NCBI GenBank assembly: GCA_963682025.1
Contig: OY821517.1
Location: 337,091,644 to 337,155,643 of the forward strand
DNA: 64,000 bases
Direction: 5' to 3'
Origin: Cordilura impudica
Taxonomy: Eukaryota; Arthropoda; Insecta; Diptera; Scathophagidae
In this document: positions 22,820 through 34,724 of the stretch, piece after piece
Layout of the letters: every line of letters begins with the position of its first letter
Numbering within the stretch: the first letter of the stretch is position 1
The notes under the pieces: generated by a model
What the model saw: the letters and a program-made list of their open reading frames with translations, nothing else
Told to the model about the DNA's origin: nothing
Database searches by the model: none
Made by a program: the position numbers and the translations under genes

Positions 22820-23404
22820 GCACACTGCACTTAAATCTTTCTTGCAGGTTTCAATCAGACGTGTAAATTTTTTCGTTTCGCTATTAAAAGTTGCGTATTT
22901 TTTATAGCAAAACTTATTTCTGTTATTGCTTTCAAATTGTTTTAATTTTCACAAAATATTTGCAATTTACACAATAACACAGTACACTTATAGATCACGA
23001 TCTTATGAAAACTGAACCACTTTTAATGAATAAATGACGCACGCACTCGCTATTTATTGCAAAATCAATTGCGTGAAATGTTTTTGGGTTTTTTTATTGA
23101 CACTCATTGTGTTTTTATGCAAAAAATCCCAAAATATCATTGAGAAAAGGATTGTGCATTGACACTAATTGGTTCGCAAATTAAGGGTGGGTGATTGTGT
23201 TTTTTATGAGGCAAAATTTGTTTGTGTCTAAAGTTATTTGTTACCAAAAAAAAAATGTTTGCAAAAGATCCTAACAACCAACAAGTGTGTCTTTTATGCC
23301 TCAAAATTGGGTTTTTCGTCTATGACACTAATTGGTTGCGAAAATAGGGGTGGATAATGCAAAAAACCTAACAACCAACAAGTGTAACTTTTATGATGCT
23401 AAAT
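22820..23404 (+). other. Centre of element A, orientation 1
   Basis: This is single-copy sequence between the arms. It starts GCACACTGCACTTAAATC and ends near CAACAAGTGTAACTTTTATG. Two near-repeats of 'CCTAACAACCAACAAGTGT' and 'ACACTAATTGGTT' lie in its right half. It is the reverse complement of the centre in element B (30777-31425). No frame is recognised. It may derive from untranslated DNA of the parental hAT. Confidence 0.7.
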
Positions 23405-25325
23405 AGTTTTTGTGTCTTAACTATTTTATTACCATATTTTATTAAAATAAAAACCAGTCAATAAAAACAATTGTAAATAATTTCAACGTAATTCACAAAA
23501 AAATGGTCAATAAATTTTTAAATATTTGACAATTGTAAACAATTTGCAACGTAAGTCATAAAAAAGGGTCAATAAAATTTTAATAAATTTGGTTGAAACA
23601 ATTGTCGTCGTTTTTATCGTGGTGTATCAGATCGCGAATTGATGTTTCAATTTTTCGCAGTACACGAGCCAGAACACGAATTTAAAATATAACTGAACTC
23701 GAACCTGTTTATTGTACATGTTCTAATTTTTCTTAGTACACCAGCCAGAGCACGACTTAAAATATAACTGAACTCGAACCTGTTTATTGTACATGTTCTG
23801 TTTTTTTTTTTCAGTACACGTTCCAGAACACGAACTTCAAATAAAGCAACACTCGAATCTGTGTGGTTTATGTGTGATCGAAACAAAAAGTACGTGATAC
23901 AAAAATGTTCGTCTAAATAACGAAATATTAAAACGAACACAGTCATGATTGTGTTGGGCACCGTAGAAAATTTAGAAACGCACATAATTGATATGAAAAT
24001 AAAGATATATGTTGGCTGCTTTTGAACAGAACATTGTGTGTTTCATGTGTGTATTTTCTGAACCTTGAAAAATAAGTATACGTTTCCAACGAAAAATAGT
24101 TTCAACATAATTTCCTGAAACCATTAGGAAATTCTCTTTATTAAAAATACTAGTTAATGTGTATTAATTGATAAAATGTTCAGAAAATTTCACTTAAACC
24201 ACGAGTGAAATCATTTTAATTAGAAATAGTGGTTTTTGATTGTATATACATTTTTAAATAGTTTTTATTTCAAATTTCTTAAAACTTTCTACAGTAACAT
24301 TGATAAAATTAAGTGAAAATGTCAAAAAAATAGTTTCGAAAAAGTTTCCTAAAACTACTCGGAAATTCTATATATTAATAATACTGATTTATGCATATGA
24401 ATTTTAATCGAATTTTTTGATAAAATTTTCAGATAATATCTAGAATAACAAATTTTCTGAAAATTTAAATTAAACTTCGAGCGTACACATTTTAATTACA
24501 AATACTGGTTTTAGGGTGATAATTTTGATATGTAATTTCTTAAAATTTTGTACAGCAACATTGCCAAAATTAACTAAAAGTTTCAAAAGAAAGGTAGTTT
24601 CAAAGAAGTTTTCTATAACTATTAGGAAAATCTCTTTTATAAAAATACTGGTTTATGTATATAAATTTTAATCGAAGTTTTTCAAACGCAACATATTGAT
24701 TACATTTTCAGATAATATCTAGAATAAAAAATTATCTGAAAATTGCACTTAAACCTCGCGCGAAATCATTTAATTGCAAATAGTGATTTTCGTTTCTACA
24801 TACATTTTTAAAATATTAAAAATTTCTTAAAACTTTGTACAGCAACATTGATAAAATTAAGTAAAAGTTTCCAAACAAAAATAGTTTCAAAGAAGTTTCC
24901 AAAACTATGTTGAAATTCTCTTTTTTTAATACTGGTTTATGTATATGAATTCTAATGGAATTTTTCAAACGCAACATATTGATAAAATTTTCAGATAATC
25001 TCTAGAATAAAAATTTTTTGAAAATTTAAATTAAACTTCGATCGAATTCATTATAATTGCAAATACTGGTTTTTGATATATACATTTTTTAAATATTTTT
25101 TATTTAAAATATCTTAAAACTTTCTACAGCGAAATTGACAAAATTAAGCAAACACTTCTAAAGAAAAATAGTTTCAAAAAAGATTCCTAACACTATTATT
25201 AGAGAATTCTGTTTATTAAAAATACTGGTTTATGTATATGAATTTTAATCAAATTTTTTCCAACTCTGTAAATTGATAACATCTAGAATAAAATTTTTCA
25301 TTACAAATACTGTTGTTTAACATAT

Positions 25326-26511
25326 GGGGCGTTTCATGTCAAGTGATCCAACTTTTGAAACCGATGTCTTCAGATTGGATTTTTGAAAAGTGACAAAACT
25401 TAAATACTTCATCAGCTACAATAAATTGAATATATAAATAGTTATGATATAAATGCATCTAATATGATTAATGCCGTTTTCCTTTCTGAAAAAAAATGTC
25501 GCCCTTTTTTTGCCCTTTTTTGGAAAAGTGTATTTTTTATATATTCTGAATTAAGAGCAACCTTATATTATATATCAATCGAAAGGTCTCAAAGTGCTGT
25601 GTTTATAAATGCAAAAAAATTTTGATTATTATCCTCTTGGAAGTCATAGGGTGAAAATATTCAAAAAAGGGGAACAATGGCGAAATATTCTCACACTATG
25701 ACCTGAAAAAAGTCAATGGCTGAATTTTTTTGTGATTTACGACTTTGAGACCTTTCGATTGATGTATAAGATAAGGTTGCTCTTAATTCAGAATATATAA
25801 ATAAATACACTTTTATTTATCTATTTATTTTTATTATTATTATATATTAATTTAATTTTTATTACAAATAAATAAAAAAAATAATTTTTCAACATTTCTA
25901 TAGAAAAAAAGTGATTTTTTTCCTGAGGTTAACATATTGTGGGTATTACAATATCGAAGGCATGGAATTTTAGTTAGGTATGTTACATACCGTCGGAAAG
26001 GCTAATTTGTCTAGTTTCTTCTCAGTACACGTTTTATTTTTAAGGTTTTAGAAACACTTACACACTAATAGAAAAATTCAAATTAGTGCATATGGTAAAA
26101 ATTGAAAAATGAAAAACAGTTATCTTGAGTTACAAAACATTTTTTTTATAGATATCCCACTCGCATCCCACTAAGCAACCAAAAAGCTCTTAAAGTAAAA
26201 AAACCGAAGATATCTTTTGAGCAAAAAAAAAAAAAAAAAGTCAAAAAATTTTTTGATTTTGCAAAAAAAAAGTCAAAAAAAAAAAATTTTTTTTAATTTT
26301 TTTCCGAAAGACTGAAGAAATAGCTATCTTAACTATTTGGGACAAATTTTGCTAAGAACAATAAGTAAAAAGTTACACGGATGAGAAAAACACCTGTTTG
26401 GCCACAATGTCAAATTTTGACCCCCTCCAACTCTGAAAATTCTGGACCGATCTTGCCTTGATGCGGAAGACATCGCTTTCAAAAGTTGGATCACTTGATA
26501 TGAAACGGCCC
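25326..26511. mobile_element. TIR element with 46-bp ends (GGGSCGTTTCAT)
   Basis: The left end GGGGCGTTTCATGTCAAGTG and the complement of the right end (26466-26511) match at 43 of 46 positions. The flanking sequence is ATAT on both sides, so a TA or ATAT target is likely. The interior carries a truncated family-P element (25471-25806) and A-rich DNA, but no transposase. The small hairpin at 13751 may be a relative. Confidence 0.7.
25471..25806. mobile_element. Palindromic long-TIR element (family P), copy 2, 3' truncated
   Basis: It begins ATGCCGTTTTCCTTTC and follows copy 1 (6168) closely through the AGAGCAACCTTAT block, the centre (GGGGAACAATGGCGAAATAT) and the inverted AAGGTTGCTCTTAATTCAG. 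The right TIR is lost after about 25806, replaced by TTTATTTATCTATTTATT. Confidence 0.7.
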
Positions 26512-26520
26512 ATATACATA

Positions 26521-26896
26521 TCTATAATATTAATAGGCTAGGCGATTTATTGTGACCGATGTTTTGTTCTACCGTTTTATCCCGATTTTGACCAAACGTA
26601 TATTATTTGAAAGCAATTTATTTTTAGCCGTTTTGCAGATTTACAGATTTTTAAATTTTTTCCTTTATTTTGAGTAAATTGAATGTAAAATTGCTACTAA
26701 CACATACATAAAATTATACAATGCTATGTGTGTGTTTAGTAAATTTGTTAATGTGTTTGTAATAAAAATTAGTTTGTTTCTTGTGTTGATTTGTGAATTG
26801 GCTATAATTTATTAGCATACCTTAGGGTCTTTATTTAATGAAAAAATAAAATTTCCTAGTATTTGCACTCGAATTTCGAGGGCTGGAATCTGCTAG
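26521..26896 (+). mobile_element. Non-autonomous Helitron, family A
   Basis: It starts TCTATAATATTAATAGGC directly after an A and ends with the hairpin CTCGAATTTCGAG, GGAATCTGCTAG, then T. This is a complete 376-bp copy in an A|T target with no target duplication, as expected for Helitrons. It abuts the right flank of the TIR element at 25326-26511. Confidence 0.8.
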
Positions 26897-27129
26897 TTTT
26901 AATTAAGCGACATCAAATTTTTAAAAATAACATCGCGCAAATTTTTTTAGCTCAACCTTGACAAAATATAGGGAAACATGTAATTCAGAAAACATTTTTT
27001 TAAATAATGGTTGTTGTTATATAATTTTAATAAAGAAATTATAGGATTTTAATTGATTCCGAATGGGAAAAATTTATTGAATGTCTGCAACCTATTTTTA
27101 AAAAAACTACTTAACCCGCCTGAATTTTG

Positions 27130-27600
27130 ACTTTTCTTAAAAAACACTGGTTTTAGTTAAAATTTATTGAATTTTTCTTTCACAACATTGACAAAATTAA
27201 ATAAAGATTTCCAGCCAATAAACTGTTTTAAAAACCTTTACTTAAACTGTTAAGAATTTTGTTTTATCAACAAAAATATTGGTTTTTGCTTTTATATAAC
27301 TTTTAAATAAAATTGTAAAATTTTTTTACGCAATATTAAAAAATTGAGTGAAAAATCCAGCCAACGAAATGTTTCCTTAAACCATCAAAAATTTTACTTC
27401 AACAAAAGATAAAAATACTGGTTTTTGTTAATTCGTTTTTCCTTAACAAACATTGAATTTCTTTAAACGCAACGCACTTTGATAAAAATTAAATTAAAAT
27501 CAAGAAAATATTTTAAAAAATATTACCTGTATTTGCATGGATAATCGCTTACCAAAAAATACTGGTTTTTGATTATCAATTAAGTTCAGTGATTTATTTA
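27130..27600. repeat. Diverged outlier of the ACTGGTTTT tandem array
   Basis: ACTGGTTTT-like words at about 27150, 27270, 27417 and 27547, 120-147 bp apart, with CAACATTGA/CAATATTAA blocks between them. It is related to the 21.5-25.3 kb array but more diverged. Confidence 0.5.
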
Positions 27601-28889
27601 AAAGATTTTGAAATTTTAATATCATGTTAATTTTATTCTTAGCATCTTGGCAAAACATTTAACACACGTATTTCACAAATGGGTTAATTTTTCAATAAGT
27701 CTTGAGTTTTCCCAGTAATTCGTTTCATGCAAGAAGATATTATGCTTTAATTTCATTGAACTTTTTTTTTTGTTGGTATTTTGTAAAAACGTTTACTTAA
27801 GTTGCAATTAAGATTCTTTAACAACTTTGTAATTTGTTCAAATTAAATTATTTTATATATTTTTTTTTTCTTTCACAAAACCTGCTGTATTTATATTTTC
27901 ATAATGAAGTTTAAATGTTTTAATAAAAAGAAATATGTTTTTGAAACCAGATCTTATATAAAAGAATAAAAATTAAATTTTATCAAATTATATTTCCAAA
28001 AATTATATTTCAATACATTTGCCTTTAAAGTTGTTGTGCCGCTGGAAATACAAAAACCTAATTTATCAGTTATAACTCACAGTCATTGACTTAAGGACAG
28101 ACAATTATTTTGGTGTTTATTTTACTCATTTGCTATTAGGGAATATATACTCTTTAAAGTAATAACTGAACATAATTCTATAAAATTCTTATCGTAACGT
28201 TTCTGCTCTCTATTTTTATTTTTTTTCAAAATTAAAATAAATTATGTTTTTTTTTACTTTCATTTTAATGAGGATTTCTGTTCTGGAATATAATATTGCT
28301 CATTAAAAATCTACCCAAATACACATTTGTTCTGAGTACATGATTATTTCATATCTATCAGCACTCACATCAGATTGTATTACAAACAAACAACTACAAC
28401 AAACACCACACAACAACAAAAAAGCATAAATATAATATACAAACAAATACCAAAAATAGTAATGAAATCCAACCAAAAAAAACATTTGAATTTTTATTCA
28501 AGAATTCATTAATGAAATTATGTAAAACTGCTCTTCTATATCCAATTTAAACCATGCACGAGCACAAAACCTAAAAAAAATATAAGGATCAACAACATAA
28601 ATATCCACTACCTTCGAAAAAAAAAAAAATTAAAAAGAAAAGTTAAAGAAAAAACAAATTCATAACAAGGTGCATTGTATTGTTGCCATTATTGCAGAGC
28701 ATAACATATTTTTAGAAGGAACAAGCTTTATTTCAATACTTGTAACTGAGTAGAGCGAACAAAATCAAAAAAAAAAAAAAACATCTGATATGAACAAAAA
28801 TTCAAGTACAGCAAAATATTCTGCTAGTGATGTACGTAGTCAACAGGTTTATAAAGGAGTGTATTCCCCAAAAAATGTTGTTCGTTTAA
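27601..28889. other. A/T-rich spacer, no gene seen
   Basis: No recognisable domain. The minus-strand frame at 28303-28485 and the plus-strand frame at 28790-29044 lack motifs and overlap simple repeats (ACAACAAACACC, A-runs). Confidence 0.5.
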
Positions 28890-28919
28890 AAGATAATTTT
28901 GAATTTAAATATTTTTTTT

Positions 28920-29100
28920 TTTTTTTATTTATTTTACATTTATATAAAACCCATTTGTCACAAGCACTCTCAAAAACTCTTTTGCAACATTTACGAATAA
29001 TTTCTGCAACATTCATTTTTTGGCAACATTTTGTTGTTTATTAAGCTCTTGAAACGTTTAAACATATATAAACATCAACAAACTTTGTTTATCAACGCAA
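28920..29100 (+). repeat. R4 repeat
   Basis: CTCTTTTGCAACAT, TTTCTGCAACATTCAT, TTATTAAGCTCTTGAAAC and CATCAACAAACTTTG keep the family order, with the middle shortened. Confidence 0.5.
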
Positions 29101-29231
29101 ACTGATGTCGAACTAAAGACTGTAACCAACTGCAATAAAATTGAGCGAAAACAAATTTCTTCGACAATATTATCTATGCATATTATTATTTAAGCAAAGT
29201 CTATCCAAGAAGTTTCCACTCTGAAATTCTA

Positions 29232-29436
29232 CTGTGTCCAAATGAAAAGTTGACTTTATTGTGAAATGAAAAATCTTTATTTATTCTTTAAATCAATTTC
29301 ATTGCCTTCAAAGTAAACCCCCTTCAATGCAGAACACTTATGTTAAGCTTTTTTCCAATCCTAGAAGCAGCTGTTGAAGCGCGCAGCGATTCGCCTTTTT
29401 CTCCTTAATCGATTCAAGAGAGGTCTTTCGAGTTTA
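29232..29436 (-). pseudogene. Mariner transposase 3' relic
   Basis: On the minus strand the last part of a mariner transposase is readable: HKCSALKGVYFEGNEIDLKN then stop, the usual KCI..GDYFEG ending. A frame-shifted LESIKEK stretch lies upstream. It ends in a TIR beginning CTGTGTCCAAATGAAAAG next to TA (29230-29231). The end matches that of the mariner at 33505-34620, so both are one family. Everything upstream is lost. Confidence 0.65.
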
Positions 29437-30027
29437 TTGACTAGCCAGTTATACGGTCAAAAATCGGGGGCTTAATTTTCACAGTCGTGATCGAAATAAT
29501 TCCGAATCGAAATTTACTTCGATAGTAGAAATATTTCTGCATAAATTTAACAGATAAAAGAGAATATGTAAACAAAAAACATATGTTTATATAATGTTAA
29601 TAAAATGGATCCCACTTTTTTCATTCGTAATCTTCTTATTCCAACGGGAATCAAAATCTCAAAATCATATGAAAAAGATTCCACGTTCCCATAGTTGGTA
29701 AAACCCTGTTCTTCCTTGTAAAAATATATTCGGCAAAAAAGAACGTCTGGTTTATGACTCTAGTTTATGATAAAAGTCATATTTAGGAGCCCCGGAAGAG
29801 TCTTATTATTTGAATACTCTATACATTGTATACTGACTTTTATATAAAGTTGTTTTGCCAAATAACTTATTTCTAGTGAATATTTTTGTTGTTAATTATG
29901 ATGATATGTATTTACCATGTATGGGAGGTGCCACGCCCACTGATTTGATCCCGCCCATTTTTCACAAAACTTTTCACACTCATCATTCGTTAACTCACAC
30001 CTAGTTTCAAGACTGTTGGGTTTATAG

Positions 30028-32231
30028 CAGAGTTCAGAAAAAAAAAACACACACTGAATAAAAAACTCGTAGATATATGTAAACAAACATAACTTAGACC
30101 AACACACACATATTTTTATTTTCATATCAATTATGTGTGTTTCTAAATTTTGTATGGTGCCGAACACATCATGACTGTGTTTCGTTTTAATATTTCGTTA
30201 TCTACAGGAACATTTTTCTATCACGTATTTTTTGTTTCGATCACACAGATTCGAGTGTTGCTTTATTTGAAGTTCGTGTTCTGGTACGTGTACTGAAAAA
30301 AAAAACAGAACATGTACAATAAACAGGTTCGAGTTCAGTTATATTTTAAGTCGTGTTCTGGCTCGTGTACTAAGAAAAAACAGAACATGTACAATAAACA
30401 GGTTCGACTTCAGTTATATTTTAAGTCGTGCTCTGGCTCGTGTACTAAGAAAAAATAGAACATGTACAATAAACAGGTTCGAGTTCAGTTATATTTTAAA
30501 TTCGTGTTCTGGCTCGTGTACTGCGAAAAATTGAAACATCAATTCGCGATCTGATACACCCCGATAAAAACGACGACAATTGTTTCAGCCAAATTTATTA
30601 AAATTTTATTGACCCTTTTTTATGACTTACGTTGCAAATTGTTTACAATTGTCAAATATTTAAAAATTTATTGGCCATTTTTTTGTGAATTACGTTGAAA
30701 TTATTTACAACTGTTTTTATTGACTGGTTTTTATTTTAATAAAATATGGTAATAAAATACTTAAGACACAAAAACTATTTAGCATCATAAAAGTTACACT
30801 TTTTGGTTGTTAGGTTTTTTTGCATTACCCATCCTTATTTTCGCAACCAATTACTGTCATAGACGAAAAACCCAATTTTGCGGCATAAAAGACACACTTG
30901 TTGGTTGTTAGGATCTTTTGCAAAAATTTTTTTTTTGGTAACAAATAACGTTAGACACAAACAAATTTTGCATCATAAAAAACACAATCACCCACCCTTA
31001 ATTTGCGAACCAATTAGTGTCAATGCACAATCCTTTTCACAATGATTTTTTGGGATTTTTTGCGAAAAACACAATGAGTGTCAATAAAAAAAACCCAAAA
31101 AAATATTTTCATATTTTATTGTCCCTTTTTTATAACTTACGTTACATTTGCTTGCAAGTGTAACAATTTCACGCAATTGATTTTGCAATAAATAGCGAGT
31201 GCGTGCGTCATTTATTCATTAAAATTGGTCCAGTTTTCATTAGATCGTGATCTATAAGTGTACTGTGTTATTGTGTAAATTGCAAATATTTTGTGAAAAT
31301 TAAAAAAATTGGAAAGCAATAACAGATATAAGTTTGGCTATAAAAAATACGCAACTTTCAATAGCGAAACGAAAAAATTTACATGTCTGATTGAAACCTG
31401 CAATAAAGATTTAAGTGCAGTGTGCAGTTTTTGTGTCTTAAGTATTTCATTACCATCTTTTATTAAAATAAAAACCTGTCAATAAAAACAATTGTAAATA
31501 ATTTCAACGTAAATCACAAAAAACTGGCCAATAAAATTTTAAAATATTTGACAATTGTAAACAATTTGCAACGTAAGTCATAAAAAAGGGTAAATAAAAT
31601 TTTAATAAATTTGGTTGAAACAATTGTCGTCGTTTTTATCGGGGTGTATCAGATCGCGAATTGATGTTTCAATTTTTCGCAGTACATGAGCCAGAACACA
31701 AATTTAAAATATAACTGAACTCGAACCTGTTTATTGTACATGTTCTATTTTTTCTTAGTACACGAGCCAGAACACGCATTTAAAATATAACTGAACTCGA
31801 ACCTGTTTATTGTACATGTTCTGTTTTTCTTAGTACACGAGCTAGAACACGACTTAAAATATAACTGAACTCGAACTTAATTATTGTACATGTTCTGTTT
31901 TTTCTTAGTACACGAGCCAGAACACGACTTAAAATATAACTGAACTCGAACCTGTTTATTATACATGTTCTGTTTTTTCTCAGTACACGTACCAGAACAC
32001 GAACTTCAAATAAAGCAACACTCGAATCTGTGTGGTTTATGTTCGAAACAAAAAATACGTGATAGAAAAATGTTCGTGTAAATAACGAAATATTAAAACG
32101 AACACAGTCATGATTGTGTTGGGCACCGTAGAAAATTTAGAAACGCACATAATTGATATGAAATAAAGATATGTGTTGGCTGCTTTTGAACAGAACATTG
32201 TGTGTTTCATGTGTGTATTTTCTGAACCTTG
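30028..32231. mobile_element. Fold-back hAT-like element B
   Basis: It has the same ends as element A (CAGAGTTCAG...CTGAACCTTG) and a perfect 8-bp duplication GTTTATAG (30020-30027 and 32232-32239). The left arm (30028-30776) has three 75-bp units starting at 30325, 30400 and 30475. The right arm (31426-32231) has about five in inverse. The terminal sequences keep the same left/right order as in A, but the centre is reversed. No transposase is present. Confidence 0.8.
30777..31425 (-). other. Centre of element B, inverted relative to element A
   Basis: It runs as the complement of 22820-23404: it begins TTTAGCATCATAAAAGTTACAC and ends TTTAAGTGCAGTGTGC. It carries about 65 extra bases near 31107-31170 that resemble arm sequence (CCCTTTTTTATAACTTACGTT). 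Confidence 0.7.
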
Positions 32232-32420
32232 GTTTATAGTACTTCAGATAATATTCTTTGTATGGGAGGTGCCACATCCACTAACCCAATCCCGCCCATT
32301 TTTGGTACGACTGCAGAAAGTTTCAAGACTCTGGCCATCATAGTACTCTAGATATGTGATGATATGTATTTACCATGTATGGGAGGTGCCACGCCCACTG
32401 TTTCAAGAAGATCGGTCCTA

Positions 32421-33504
32421 TGATTTAGTCACCTATTAATGTCAAACCCTCAACCAAACCCACAAACAAACAAATTTTCATTTAATTATACATACATATA
32501 TTTTTTTTTATTATCATTTTCAAAATAATTACAATACAAGCAGTTCGAAATTTTCCCATAATTGGACTGATTAAATTTCGCAACGATTGAAAAATTATAA
32601 AAATATTTTTTGAAAAAAAAAATTTTTTTTTTTAGGGCCTAAAAATATTTATTATTTCTAATTTCTCAGATTCTATCGTATAAAATTTCAAATACTCTCG
32701 AGTACATTGCTATAATTTTTACTTTCTCGAGTAGCAAAATCTTAAAATTTCACTAATTCGGCCCTTGATTTTATTTTTTGTATTTAAAAAAAAATCCCTT
32801 TAAATCTCTGCTCTATATGACTACAGCATGAACATAGTTAAAACATGTCTTGTATTGTTTAGCTTTAAGTACTTTGCTCCCTTTTTTGTTTGTATTCTGT
32901 GTTATTGCGATTATATTGAGGTAAAATTTTCTAAAACATAGAGGACGTTCCTTTTTTTTTTTATTGTGTATCCCATAAAAATACACTGAAAATGTAAACA
33001 AACATCATCGGTTTTTTATATTTTTATATATTTTTTTTCCAAAAGCAACAAAAAGTTGTTTATATTTTCATCTTCTTTTTTTAGGGGGAAAAAGGAACTA
33101 AAAAATGGCAACCAAAAAAATAAGCCGGCTAGAAGAATAAAACTGGCGTATGTCTCGTATATCAACTTAAGTTACTTATTTGTAGTAATAAATTGTTGTA
33201 GTTGGAGTTAAAAATTGTAGATGGCAACAATATTTTGAAGGCAGACAGACAGACGGACAAATATGAATAAAATACATGCTCGGAGTAAAGTTGTAGATCA
33301 CTCTAGTCTCTTCTTATGTTTGGTTGTTATTGCAAGCAAGCAAACAACAACAACAACAACGAAAATTAAAACATCACATTCAAAAGCCAATGAACTTTTT
33401 ATATAAATATTTAAATGATGATCAAGTTAAAATTTATACAAAAATTTAATATAAATTTTTTTTTCGCGAAAAAATATAAAAAATAGGAAATTGAAAATAA
33501 GAAT
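32421..33504. other. A/T-rich spacer, no gene seen
   Basis: No domain or family was recognised. The minus frame at 32813-33001 has no support. A CAACAACAACAACAAC run lies at about 33343. Confidence 0.5.
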
Positions 33505-34620
33505 GTGTCAGTTGAAACTTGGCGGCTTTATCGATTTGGGCAAATATTTTTTTTTCTTGTTGGTTGTACTGCTTTTGTGTAAGTGCCAAATTTCATGTCA
33601 ATATCTTTTTTTAACTCAACAATAACGCTCGTTTTTATAAATTTATTAAAAGTGCATTCGTAAATTTTAACGCTGTCTGATTTTATCGAAAAAAGATTAA
33701 AATTTGTTGACGGAATGGAATTTCTGCTACAGAACCATTAAGAATATTGCAGAAGGCCTTTGGTAATCATAATATGACGAAACAAATATTTACAAATGGT
33801 TTGAGCGGTTTCAACAAGCCAGAGAAAGCGTTGAAGTTCAAGAGCGCCTTAGACCAGAAAGAACATTAAATGATGAACAACCCGTCAAATTAAAGATTTA
33901 GTTTTTAAATATCATTGATTGGAGTCTTGGCGATGCTCTTGACCTTTCAAAAGGATCAGTCAGCACCAGTTTTAAATATAATTTGGGCCTCAAACGCATC
34001 AAATCTGGTTTGGTTCCAAAATCATGCAATCTGTTTTTAAATAGCGCCGCATTATTATCACTGAAACAGTACTTTCTGACTACCAGAACGAAATTTAATG
34101 CAGGTGAAAGAACTTGGAGCCATTCAAGTGAATTTATTACAAACGGAAAAGCAAGACCGAAAAGATCTCTCCGAAGTCTGTTCATAAATCAAGGTCATAA
34201 TAACAGTTTTTTACGATTATCGGGGTGTGGTGTACGAATTCCTTCTGCCGGGACAAACCGTAAAAATTATTGAAGTTTTATGAGTCATTTTCGTAAAGCT
34301 AATCAAAGAGAAAGGCCAGTATTGCTGCTTCTAGATCATTTCGCATAAATTTCCAACTCATATTGTTCCACAACCACCGTATTCACCTGCTTTAGCACCA
34401 TGTGACTTCCGGCTATTCGTTACGCTCCAATGACTGTTTCGGTGACACCGTTTAGAATCGATTGAAGAGATAAAAGTCGATTTCCTGCCTGCTTTGAAGG
34501 CCCTTCCGGATATAGACTTTGACAACTTTTTCGAGGATTGTAAAAAACATTGGATAAATATCCTGCATAAATAACGATTTTTCATTTTATAACAAAAGTC
34601 ACCTTTTCATTTGCACACAG
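33505..34620 (+). mobile_element. Degenerate mariner, nearly full length
   Basis: About 1.1 kb. The right end is the complement of CTGTGTGCAAATGAAAAGG, followed by TA. The left end GTGTCAGTTGAAAC at 33505 is a diverged partner. The interior is a mariner transposase relic. The relic at 29232-29436 shares the terminus. Confidence 0.7.
33700..34573 (+). pseudogene. Mariner transposase, heavily decayed
   Basis: Pieces of a standard mariner transposase follow in order across frame changes. The N-terminal DNA-binding part is near 33720-33860 (LQKAFGNHNMTKQIF, WFERFQQARESVEV). A linker region (LDLSKGSVSTSFKYNLGLKR) covers about 33936-33995. The DETW-like block at about 34103 reads GERTW. IIVFYDYRGVV-like and FLPPGQTV-like residues lie near 34200-34260. 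LAPCDFRLF lies at 34391-34417 and keeps the third catalytic Asp. The first catalytic Asp is lost (GDE to GER) and the middle one is unreadable. The frames at 33898-34185 (minus) and 34358-34585 (minus) are antisense by-products. Confidence 0.75.
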
Positions 34621-34724
34621 TAGTCATGAAAAGTATATTTTGGGCATTAAACACATTATTGTATGATTAGAGAAAATTAACATTATAATTTTGTAACAAT
34701 TGATTAAATGAAATTTAAAAAAAG

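Larger units (their letters stand above)
21912..24067. mobile_element. Fold-back hAT-like element A
   Basis: The left end is CAGAGTTCAGAAAA; the right end is the complement of CAAGGTTCAGAAAA. It is flanked by a perfect 8-bp duplication AAAAATAA (21904-21911 and 24068-24075). An 8-bp duplication with ends starting CARRG is the pattern of hAT transposons. Two long inverted arms (21912-22819 and 23405-24067) carry tandem 75-bp repeats and surround a 585-bp centre. The outermost ~100 bp of the arms differ from each other, so the element has a left and a right. No transposase is present. Frames at 22014-22214, 22279-22596 and 23647-23985 are arm translations, not genes. Confidence 0.8.
21530..25315. 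repeat. Decayed tandem array of ~285-bp dimeric unit, split by a transposon
   Basis: The word ATACTGGTTT (or a one-base variant) recurs at 21691, 21827, 24146, 24381, 24502, 24645, 24780, 24929, 25063 and 25222, alternating 120-160 bp apart. Every second interval matches better: one half carries 'CAGATAATATCTAGAATAAAA', the other 'CTTTCTACAGCAACATTGATAAAATTAAG'. The true unit is thus about 285 bp, made of two diverged halves. The fold-back element at 21912-24067 sits inside it. No coding frame persists across units. Confidence 0.75.
29920..32420. repeat. ~120-bp repeats (GGAGGTGCCACGCCCAC), split by element B
   Basis: TATGGGAGGTGCCACGCCCA-like words lie at 29927, 32261 and 32379. With element B removed they are about 120 bp apart. 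Each is followed by ATCCCGCCCATTTTT and TTTCAAGACT. These are at least three tandem units of unknown origin, G+C richer than their surroundings. Confidence 0.65.

Noticed and set aside
22014..23985. Repeated small proteins MCVSKFSTVPNTIMTVF... on both strands
   Set aside because: They sit in the inverted arms of the fold-back elements and recur at 63353 and 63793; shared by transposon copy, not by coding constraint.
33898..34585. Minus-strand frames over the mariner relic
   Set aside because: Antisense to recognisable mariner residues on the plus strand.
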